From the NCBI GenBank assembly GCA_008692225.1, contig VICG01000007.1:1894501-1958500 (forward strand): 64,000 nucleotides of DNA. Reading direction: 5' to 3'. Under the pieces are notes generated by a model. That model was not told the DNA's origin. It saw only the letters and a list, made by a program, of their open reading frames with translations, and searched no databases. The translations under genes were made by a program, and so were the position numbers. How positions within the stretch are numbered: position 1 is the stretch's first letter; each line of letters starts with the position of its first letter. The stretch comes from Monilinia fructicola (taxonomy: Eukaryota; Ascomycota; Leotiomycetes; Helotiales; Sclerotiniaceae). Shown here one piece after another: positions 51,002-61,668 of this stretch.

Positions 51002-51657
51002 TGAATCAAAAAAACGGTGTCCTTCTTCCGTCAAAGTGGGTATAGTTTGAGTGAGTGAACGAAGGAAAGAGGTATAAGCAACCGCGACTAATAGTACAAC
51101 AATACACGACACACCCATGATGTTTGGAAAGTGCCCCCAGATAAAACCCCTACGCAATGCTCTACCAAAATATAGCCTCCCAGAAGAACACCCTTTTCAA
51201 CGCCATCCATAAAAGAACATATTCATCTTGCTCCGTGTTCCGGGAAAACAAGGTTAATTAGCCTTCAAATCCTCAAATGGCGATAAACCTAGCCCCCCGA
51301 AGAAAAATCTGTTGGAGAGCGGTCGCAGTCGTGTAGCAATTGAATTAAAAGTGCACATAAAAATTTTCGTTTTGGGTAAAAATAAGTGTTGCCCGCCTGA
51401 ATGAAAAAGAAGTATATAAAGGGGTTCCCGCTTCGAAAGTCGCAAATTAATAATCAACACGCACGAAGGGCAATCGCTAATACCCTGCAAAAGAGAAAAA
51501 TGATTATCGAATGATGCATAGAAGCATTAGTGACGAATAATCTGCGTCGAGACTTTGTGGCCAACATTTTTTTTGGTCGTCTATTGTCGTGATCTTGGTG
51601 ATATAAACAGAGCGTGATGTAGGTCGCAAGTAGTGTACAAGTTAAGGTTTAGAGGAT

Positions 51658-52923
51658 CTATTCATCGGACTGATGATCTTCGGAACCGGCTTCTGATCTG
51701 GCGTCACCCTTGTGAACTTTCTTATGTCTTCGTAAGTTTGATACGACTGAGAAATGTCTACCGCAACCTTCAACGTCGCAAGGAAATGCTGAATTTCAAT
51801 TAGAGATGAAACTATTTTCAAGTTCAAACATGGTGACTTACGCTTTTTCTCCAGTATGACTATACATATGTGTTTGTAAAGAGCTGGGTCTCGTAAATCG
51901 TTTCTCGCAAATCTTGCACTTGTGCTTCTTCAATGTACTTGACGATACTTTCGAGCTGAATTGGCCCATCATTGATTGAGGTGCGGGTGGCACTCCACCG
52001 CTAAGAATACCACCAGGTCTAGGTAACGTCCTGGCTGATGCTGATTCGAGATCTGAGCCGTTTGAATAATCGGATACTGAGGAATCGACGGAACCGTAGT
52101 ATGGATATGTGCTTGACGAAGAAATTGAAGAACTGGTCGAATGTGTTGCTGGGAATCCATAAGAGTCACCGGATCCTCTCCCGATTCGTGGGGGACCTCC
52201 ATAGATATTTCTTGGTGTGGTATTTTGGCTCATGGCAACCATTCCCCTTGCACCATCAAGTGTTGCATCCCGTGGGAATCCGGTGTTATCATTGTTTTGT
52301 AATCCTCTGTCATTCAAGTCAATAAGTGAGTTTTGACGATGGGATCGCGGCGCATCGGCACGGATATCGAAAAAGGAATTTGAAGATACTGACGGTTGTG
52401 AAAGTCGTCTCGAATGATCCTGTTGCGGGATAGCATACGTTGATCGGACAGCCGGCACTGGGGCCGGGGCATAACCCATTCCATCATATGGTGACGGGGC
52501 CGAGGTATAACTAGCATGAACAGGCGAAGGGGCGCTGTTATACCCCGCATCGCTCCCATATCCAGTTTGTAAAGAACGGCTGGGGCTCATCATATCTTGT
52601 TGACTGGTGAGTAAATCCTGTTGTGCTCCAGAGAAATCCGTAAAGAGGTTACCTGCTGATGCCGCGGTGACTGGCATGCTGTATGATCCCGTGGATACAT
52701 TATTATTATTCAAGCGTGCACTTTGCTGCCTTGCAATACCCTCGAGTCCCAAATTTGGATTGATACCGGTCGGTGCGTAGATGCTAGAGCTTGCAGATGG
52801 AGCTGAAGTTGTTTGCCATGGATCTGTGAATTGGGGCGGTGCTGGATTCGAGTATGGCAAGTGGTTGTTGAAGTTGAGACCGCCTACGAAAGGTGGTTGT
52901 CGGTTGTCCATTGTCATTGTCAT
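51658..52923 (-). CDS. C2H2 zinc-finger transcription factor, FlbC-like
   Basis: About 403 residues over two exons (51842-52923 and 51658-51788; intron 53 nt). The first 330 residues are disordered and rich in Ser, Pro, Asn, Gln and Tyr, as in transcriptional regulators. Two C2H2 fingers end the protein: finger 1 C336/C339/H352/H356 (CEKRFTRPSSLQTHMYSHTGEK) and finger 2 C364/C369/H382/H386 (CGRHFSVVSNLRRHKKVH), followed by an acidic tail (SEAGSEDHQSDE). The finger pair and tail resemble Aspergillus FlbC, an activator of conidiation; the assignment is from memory of the family, not a search. One base of the AAAAA run at 51844-51848 (T on the plus strand) is extra; removing it gives the canonical TGEKPF linker across the splice. 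The gene stands alone. Confidence 0.85.
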
Positions 52924-54154
52924 ATTGAGGCTTATAATAAAAGTTTAAAATGCTTTCCAAGTAAACAATGGGCGCGTGTATATGGTATGTTGGTGTGAAT
53001 AAAGAGAGTGGTTTCTGGCAAAACGTGGATCAGATGCAAGATCCCGTGTAATGGTGGTGTGGTGTTGATAAGAGTGAGAATACAAGACGTAAATAAGAGT
53101 CGATCAATAAAGTGTCAGCGGGTGGGATCAGCGTTCTTTATGTTCTTCAGTCTGTTGAAGAGAAAGCTTAAGGACGGAGGGAAGAAGCGTTCAAGGATGA
53201 TGGCTGGTGGGGTAATCCTTGAATGCTATTGAGATGAGTAGCTTCCTTTCGAGTAGAGAGAACGTCTAGTCAAGGCTTTCGATAATTGGATAACTGGAGA
53301 CTCCTCTGGTGGTAGATGCTTGCAGGTGGAAACGTAGGAGGGAGGGATGTTGGATGGGAATACCGTGTGCACCACGATATAGACTTCAAGCAGTGGGGCG
53401 AGCTTGCGCTTGAATCTCTTTAGAAATGATCGACGAAAGTTTAACTTCCTTTTATTCCCTTTCTATATTCCCCTGGGTACTTGGGTGCTAGACTGCTAGT
53501 CCTGCCTCTGGCTAGTTGGTGTGGAGAGAGAGACTAGCAATGTCGTAGTGTAGTTGCGGTGAGCGGGTCGATTCAAGAACAAATGTCTGTGTCTTTTTTC
53601 TTTGTGAGATTAAGCTCATCAGACAAGTCCCACTTGATGAGTTTCGAGAGTCAGAGCAGCTGTCAGATCTTCGGCAGTCTTATTGATCTACTGGTGTATA
53701 CGTGGGGGAGATGCCAATTCGAATGAGGCCCCAGATGTATGGGATATTGAATATTGGATATAAAAGAGCTATTGACGGCACGCTATTTTCTTTGGGAAAG
53801 ATAGTAGAGGATGAAAGAGGTGATGATCAGAGGTTTGATGAGGGGTGATTTTAAGATATATTTTTGGGAAAAGATGTTCAATGAATGAGGTAGAATCCAC
53901 ATCCAAACAGATACTTGGAAGTGGTAATAAACTGGAGAATCTTGAGTTCAAGGCCTTGTTAGGTCTGTCTGTCTCTTTCCTTCTCCCCGAAGCGAATAGG
54001 AAAAGTTTATAGACGATCACAGGGCCAGGGGGTTTTAAAAGGGAACCTTTTTTAAGAGGGTCAGAATTGACTTGGGTGATGGGTTTTAAGTGGTATCATT
54101 GATGAATAAGGTAGAAGAGGTAGAAGTGAGATGGTTTGGAAACTAATTTGTTGT

Positions 54155-54187
54155 ATGGTTTTGGTTTTGGTTTTGGTTTTGGTTTTT
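54155..54187. repeat. TTTTGG tandem repeat
   Basis: About five copies of GGTTTT on the plus strand, roughly 1.2 kb upstream of the C2H2 regulator. Confidence 0.9.
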
Positions 54188-56902
54188 AGGATTGAAGTAT
54201 CAGTCTTAGTGTGAATGCTGCATTTTTATGATGTAGCAAGCAGGGACAGGGATGCACAAGGATTCTGAGAATTGTTAAGTCTACCCTTGGCAATTACTAA
54301 AACAATCATTTACTCCCGAGATCATCAAAAACTGGGAGGAGAAGCATTCCCCACATATATATACATGATAATATGATGGGAAGGGGGAGTGGTCGAAGTG
54401 AAGCCTCAGAGGTGCAAATAGAACACATTATGTCAGGAAAGACTTACTCGAGTAGTTGGGGCTTTTAGTCGTTGAGCTTGGTGGGAAAGACTCCTTCAGT
54501 TAGACACTTTGAAAATGCTAGGCACGGAAAGACTAGAGGCACCCCTTAGCAATAGTTCTTTTTTTTGTCGTCGTAACTGCTACTCAAACAGGTTAAGAGA
54601 GGCTAAGAGCTAATCCTTGCGCATGTACTACTCCGTACTAGCCAGCTACAAGCAGGTAGCTGATTCATGATGATAGGTAATAATAGATTGATTAGATGTA
54701 TTGATAGTCTAAAAATTAGAGCCTTCGTATCCCCCCCTCATTGACCATGATTAGTCGCTATGCTATGTGTTTACTTGTACATTGATTGTGTTTACGCTCC
54801 TCGATACATACATATTTCAGGCAGTATCAGTATGGAATGCAGTCAACAGGATTTGGGTTCTCTACTTCCCCTGTTGAGATATTGGTCTAAAGCTGGCTGT
54901 CTACGGTTTAGATTAACGTAGGCCATTCACGGCCTCCTTTGCATTATTTCGTCGATATCATGTGTAGCATACCAGCTTGATCCCTTTCCAAAACAAGATT
55001 GATGAGGACTATCGACAGAACATATGAGTTACATTAGTGGAGGACAGCACAAACAATTGACAGCCACCTCCGCGTGAGGCTTCCAGCAAATGAACGATTG
55101 GTGTTTTCATGATATGGACGCTTCTTTACTAGGATAAACGTAGCGTCTTAAGGTTTCAAGATGGAGTTCAAGATGGAGTTATCTCTATTGATCATTCTTT
55201 TTGCAAAACTTTCATCATTGTACATGTTCAATAGCACTGGTATTTGCTGGCAGTACAGAATGGTATGACAAACGCCAACTGATTAGATTTGAATATGCTT
55301 GATTCACTCATAGCGTAGTTTGATTTTGAGTCAAGCACTATTTAGAGATAAGTAGACATCCAATTGTGGGGTTTGTGCTACGCTTGTTTGAATTCAAGAA
55401 TGTATTCCAGATACTGGGTTCAGTTGCATACATACATCCATTATCCATTCATCCATTCATCCACAAAAGCTAGACACTTTCAAAGTTGAACTATTAAGAT
55501 TTCTCTGAGAATACTTACGAACCCATAAGATTAACCACCCATGGAACAGGTATAGATGCCAAGATATAATAATGAGAGCTATGCTTTATATATTTTTCTT
55601 TTCGTTCAAGGTTGCAATGAACGGTCCGGTACTGTACTATCTATCTCAAACACGGTACTTAAAATTATTAGTTGCAGGCACGGGCGGAGAGATTGTCTGT
55701 TCGCACACTGTAAGAGAAAAGTATGAAGAAACTCATTCTGTGGAGTAAACAATGCTCATATGTTTCCATCATTGGCCATCGACCTGCCCAGAAATTATAT
55801 CTTCCAACTTGCGAAACCGGAAGATTGTTCAATCAATTTCGTTGCACCTTGTTAAACATCATCATATCTCTCCATTGTTTCCAAAAATCTTAAGAATCTC
55901 GTGGGACTCCATTATTATCTGAGATCTAATTTCTTTGGGTTTCTTTTTTTATATCACAAGAATGATTAGTGACAATAATGGAGACGATTCTTTTGATAAT
56001 GACGGCATGTGTCTCTCCAACGAATGAAAGGGGCAACAAGCCAAAGTTCTCCTTTCAAAGTTACCCAATCCAATCCACTGGCTATCATGATTCCTTCGTT
56101 TCTGACCCTTTCCAGACATTCAAGACCTAGTCTTCCTTCAACGGATGTATACAACCGTCTCTCTGCCGTGTGGTGCACCGGAATAATCACTCCCCTTGCT
56201 GAGGCTTGCCTTAGCTTTACCTTGGCTTGCTATTCAATGCGCGCACAAACAAAAGCAGGAGGATCAGATGGACCCCGAAATCGTCATTTTGACCAGGACT
56301 CGGGGGAGGATGCTCCCTCTGCAGTAGGTGGCGCCAGTAAGCTTGTCCAAGTGCGAAATAATTGGAACGCCACCATTTCTCAAGAATCTTAGGTCGTTGC
56401 TACAGAGAAATCAATCAAAAGCTTCAGTTAATGAAAACAGAGAGGGGATTTAATTCAAATCTCGTTACGGGGTTAAACGAGCTACAATGAAGGGGGGTTG
56501 AGAATCCTCTCAAACTCTCAACATTTATGCTATTCTCTATCATTATAACCCTAAAACTCAATATCAAAAAACACTAGTAAGTCTAAAAGTAAGAAGCAAA
56601 CATTCTCCATTTCCAATCTCAGTCATTTTAGATAAGAAGAAAGGGAGTGCGAAAAAGCCATCATCAAGCCACTTAGATCGAGACGAGTGTCGATAGGGTA
56701 TCCTTGGTAATCCAACCGATTCGATTAATCTTAAGGTTACGGGCAAAACACTTGCTTGAGATGATTCGTTGAGAGAAGAAGGCGACGGGCCTCTTTTGCC
56801 TCTAAAGATAAATGGCGTTCTCTATTACAGTAGCTGCATCTTTGTTAAGGATGGTGTCACAAATTTAAGCAGCGCCGTTTGAAAAAAAAATGAGAGAAAT
56901 TA

Positions 56903-56923
56903 AGAGAGAGAGAGAGAGAGAGA
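56903..56923. repeat. GA dinucleotide microsatellite
   Basis: About ten GA copies following an A-rich run. Confidence 0.9.
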
Positions 56924-59900
56924 ACCTCGGTAGATGCAATGCGTTGAACGAGAAGAGTGTGGGGAAATGGAACGAAATGAGTTGGAATACGGGTTCGGGC
57001 TCACAAGAATGATGATTTTGCTTGAAAACTTGGTATTGAGCTTTTCAATACCAACATCTGCAACAACGATGTCATTGTTGTATTACAGTCTACCGTGGCT
57101 ATCTAATGAATTTGCCCTCCCCTCCACCCACAGAGTTGAGAACTTGAGATATTTACCAATTGTAACTCGGGCCCCCAAAATGTCATCATCGCAATTCATC
57201 GCATCGCATCGTCTTGCCAATAATGAGGCTGGCTACACCCACCAAGGAAAGTAGCTTTTCCCATTTTCTATCTCTTGTCTTTTATCTTTGATAAATGCGC
57301 AAATCAATCAATATTATCCAGTCCATCTGTGCTCAATCCACAAACGAACCTAAGAATTTCTTGGGAATGAAGGTTGCAATAAGGCTTCCCATTGACGCGG
57401 GACGACGATCACAACAGAAACACTGTAAGATGGGAGATGGAGAAATCGAGCAGGGGATTTGTTTTGAATTCTTGCTGCATAAGCTGCCACAAAATGACGA
57501 CGCTTGTCCAAATCAGACATTTGCTTTCTTTCTTTTTTGTGCCTCTTTTGGGAGCCCTAGCCCTGGTATCTATCATATCGCTCAGCTGTACCGTTTTCTC
57601 CTCAGTCATATGATCTTCGCGTATTCCCCTCCCTCTCCCCGTCCCTCGTTCGTAGTTTCTTCCTATCGTCAACCCTCCTCTATCGGCTTTAAGACTCGTG
57701 TAGAAAACACTGTACTGTAGTACGTAAATATTGCCTTGGGCGGGTCTACAGTTCCGCATTCCACATTCCGCAGTTCCGCGTTCTTTGGCTCACGGCTCAT
57801 ATCAGTGATCTTGCAGAACTTTGAGGTCAATAGCTGTAGCAACATTTGTAACGACGAAATTTTGACCGGAACTTGAATGCGACGAGCCTGTACTGGAGTC
57901 GCGGTGTTGTCTAAATGCGATGTAATACATGAGCCATATTTGGTCGGCGACATCAAAAACTCGGTTAACGCAAGGCCGAAGATTAGACCGGGGCGAAGGA
58001 TGAAGGGGGCGTGGAGATGGGAGGTATTTGTTAGTCAACAGTTATTATGGATTTATTTCAGCAGCAAAGTTCAAATCACGAGAAGGTCTATGATGATAAT
58101 GCTCCATCTTCGCATCGTCCTAGCACTGGTCCGTTTCTACGTCTGCTTACCGTGCGCAAAGTCATACGTACACATTGTGGGGAATTGATTTTGCTCAATT
58201 CTGCTTTGCGCTATTGTATTCGATAATTTCCTTTTCTTCCGATTTGATCACGTACTGTGCAATCAATCAATTTTCCACTCTCTCCAAAGGTGCTCTCTCC
58301 TCTTTCACGACATCAGAGTTTCAAACGTTATGTGCATATTGAAAAGGCACTGCCGCCCGGATCTACAGCAATCCCGGTGCTAGTGCATTTGATACGCACC
58401 GTAAGCAGTAAGCCACAATCTGTGGAGGAGTAAGCCTCGGTGCTACCTTATTTGCACTTCGAGATTGTTAGGTTGTGTTATTTGGGCCCCGAAGAGAGGT
58501 GAGTTAGGTTGTGCTATTTGGGGTTTCCAGAGAGGGTTCATGATTACGTGATTTGGAATTTCTCTCAGTCTCTACTCTGTACCTCTCTACAGTAATGTAG
58601 CTGGGGATGCAATGTGATGTGATACCAGGACTACCAAGACTACCAGCACAGTAACTAATGTGTACACGCAATGCGTTAAAAAATAGCCATTCAGAGCCTG
58701 AGTGGCAAAAAAACCTAACTTGACCGACCTTTCTCCAGGAACCTGTAGTTCTATATGAACCAATTGGGTTCGAGAGGAGAAGAGTCTCCTTGCACAGTTG
58801 CAGATGTACTCGCATGCATGAAACCTTAAATATCATGTTGATGCTCCTAGAAAACTAGTCTGTGGTAAACTACTGTAACTGGTGGTTGCAGCAACTAAAG
58901 ATGCGGGACTGTCCCGAACAAATGGCGGCGCTGCGGGGAGGCGGAAGGACTTGATCGGTGCGATGCGATAAAGGCCTACGTACCAGTAGCCAAAACAGCA
59001 ACCAGAAGAAGCTGAGAACAATTGATTCTACTAGAAGGACGGGATTCTGTCTCAGGACGCGAGTCCATTCATGCTCCACCGAGTAAAGCGTGATGGTAAC
59101 AAATCCTTAGGTAAGCAATAGGCCACACGGGGACATTTCATTCCAAGCCGAAGGATTTCACTAGCTTCAATACTCCGTACAGCACGTTGGAAAACATTAT
59201 TATTGGCTTACAATTAAGACAATCAGGATAGCGTGACTTTCCTTTTTTTATCCTCGACTCAAGACTCGTCCCAGCGGCGCTTGAATTGGAGCCGCAATGA
59301 TACTTTCCACGGTACTGTATGTTTTCTTTTATAATTAGAAACGGCCACTATCAAGAATCAAAGAGCCCTGAACCACAAGTGCGGGGACGGATCTGTCCAA
59401 GCCGAAAATGAGGCGTTCCTGGGAGCAAGAAGATGATGGGATGAACCGTGATAGTGCATCGGAAGAACTGTGGGAGATGACCTTGAGTTTGCGGAGGGAG
59501 ATATGGCAGTAGTTTGTAAAAACAATTGGTCATTGACAAAAAGAAGGTATAGCTGCAGGAGATAGAGCGAAATGGATGGAAGGGTGGATAATCCAATCGA
59601 ATCAAATTGACATCGCAAAAGGCAGAACCACTATTCTGGATCGATATTCATATATTCCTGGCTAGCATGCTCGTAGCCTTCAAATCTCCCAATCCGTTGT
59701 TTCTAGGTATACTAGGTACCTATATCGAATCTTCTTTCCTCTTCCAGTAACTAAATGAGAGTAAGCCAGCCACTAACCTACTCACTCCAGGGCTGCCTCA
59801 GTCCCAATTGGGCAATGCGTAAATTAGACTAGCCGCGATGGTCTTGGCCTATGAGCCGGGGATATATCTCCTGGCGGCCTGCAGATACGATTTACAGATT

Positions 59901-60704
59901 CGATCGAGAGTCGAGTCATCTCTACCTCTACGTACATATGTAGACGCGGCACGGTAGTTGACTGAGAACCCATCTTGGATGCTGAATACTTCTATCCCAT
60001 ACATTATGATACATACCGTCGTATTGGAGAATTCCCAAAGTTGGCATCCCAATATCATACTGTCGTGAGGCTTGTTGAGGATCATACATGCATGCATACA
60101 CTGTACAGTACTGCAAAAAAAGATGCATCTATCAATCTAAGGGATTTGCACTATCCTTGGGGTCATCATTGTTACTGCTACAAAATATTTCCGAAAAAGC
60201 TCATGGGCCAACACCACAATTCCCCTTTCGTAAGTATATCTCCCATGCCAACGTCAACGCCGAGTATGGTTTATGAAGATCAACAATCTTCTGGCCCTTA
60301 CCCTTGCCCTTGCCCTGGCTCAAGTTAACCCTACCTAGTCACTTCCCCAAATGCCTGTCGTCGTCGCCCCATTCTTGAATGTCTCTCGAATTCTCCTTTT
60401 ATACAGTACAGTACCATGATACCATCCATTCATTTATTGCTTGGTTAGCTCTCTCGACGGCATGGTATAGCGTCCCCATTACAAATGCCGAAGAGTGGGG
60501 GCCCTGCTCATACAGTACAGTACAGGATGAACTCGAAGGCCTCAGCTTCCCCAAAAGATAACATCACCCCTGCTCACAAGACCGAATTAAGATTACCGAT
60601 TTGTTTCATCACTTTTGTTTAAACCATATCGAGAACTTTTGACTTGGCGTTCACATTTCCAACATCCCAAGTGGAGCTCCTGCTTGGGATTATTTTATTT
60701 CCCC

Positions 60705-60785
60705 TATACTCTGTACAGAGTACTACTCCGTACTGTACAGTCTACAACACAGAGTGCGCCGTACTCCGTACAGTCCGTACATGTA
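60705..60785. repeat. Dense GTAC palindrome cluster
   Basis: Within 80 bases occur CTGTACAG, GTACTACTCCGTAC, CTGTACAG again, CCGTACTCCGTACAG and CCGTACATG. Further copies lie at 60399, 60511 and 60951-60965. The core units are palindromic (CTGTACAG) or near-palindromic (GTACTCCGTAC). Confidence 0.75.
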
Positions 60786-60842
60786 AGTAAGTGATGATTG
60801 CGAGTGTGAGCAGAAAGGGGGACGTGCGAAGAAGTCAGCCAC

Positions 60843-60863
60843 GAGTCGAGTCGAGTCGAGTCG
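60843..60863. repeat. GAGTC pentanucleotide repeat
   Basis: Four tandem GAGTC copies, partly degenerate beyond. Confidence 0.9.
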
Positions 60864-61644
60864 TTTAGTCGTTTGGCGCCCAGCGCCTCGTGGGCGGTGG
60901 CGCTTTCCATTTTAGCTCTCCCCATATTTTCCAGATACCTTGTTGTCTGTACAGTACCGTACAGCAGCTTTTACTCCATACAGCGTCCAGCGTCCAGCAT
61001 ACAGAGGACCGTACCGTCAGGATTCGGGCACGTATCAGGGATCCAAAACGGAAAGAGCAAAATGTCTCATCTTCTGTTCCTGTTGATGATTGCTGGAAGA
61101 AGGAATAATTAGATGCAGATCATTCGTTTTTAGAAGAAGAGTGGATTGCAGAAGTGTCTTTGAAGCTTAATGGCGGTAGCACCGAGCATTCCGCCGAGTT
61201 GTGTGGAATTGTGGATGGCTAGCGTAGTAGGGTTGGACCTTAGCGATACTACTACAGCACAGCACCTCGTGACTACGAGACATCTGGTGCGTTGTTGGGA
61301 CTTGCAAGTTGCGAGGGGGGGCTTTCGATGTTGTCATTTGCTTTTCATTGATGTGTACATGCATGGCAGTACTCCACATGCATGTGAATGGATGTTCGTT
61401 CTCCATTTTCCATGTGGAAACAAGCATATCAATTTACTATTTGGAGCTTGCAATGTATAGATCGCAAAGCTGTGGGATACCAAAAAAGGGGAGATGCGAT
61501 GGGTAAGTGTTGCATACAGTACAGTACAGTACTGCGCTCTAAACTGGAGACTGGCACGTTGCAACCTCGCCGACTACAAGGCACAAGAACCAGGGGAATT
61601 TCCAGCACTCACAATTTGTGCACAGAGGCTGTGACGATGTTAGT

Positions 61645-61668
61645 CGATGATGATGATGATGATGATGA
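61645..61668. repeat. GAT trinucleotide microsatellite
   Basis: Seven to eight GAT copies. They give an Asp run in one open frame, but no gene is supported there. Confidence 0.9.

Larger units (their letters stand above)
44667..51657. other. Seven-kilobase gene-free interval between convergent genes
   Basis: Between the DOP1 stop and the C2H2 regulator stop. Longest open frames are 60-140 codons with poor composition and no conserved motif. Visible structure: CAAATGAAA-type repeats near 45234-45270, CATCC and CATTCGTT runs near 48073-48250, a CT-rich tract at 48719-48808, GGAGGT repeats at 50202-50229, CATC microsatellite at 50981-51001, and scattered ACTGTACAGTAC palindromes. I see no tRNA, rRNA or transposase. 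Confidence 0.5.

Noticed and set aside
56009..56392. 127-codon frame in the gene-poor region
   Set aside because: No domain, no splice partner, ordinary composition for chance; kept only as intergenic.
61170..61460. 96-codon frame near the GTAC cluster
   Set aside because: No recognisable motif and no context; likely chance.
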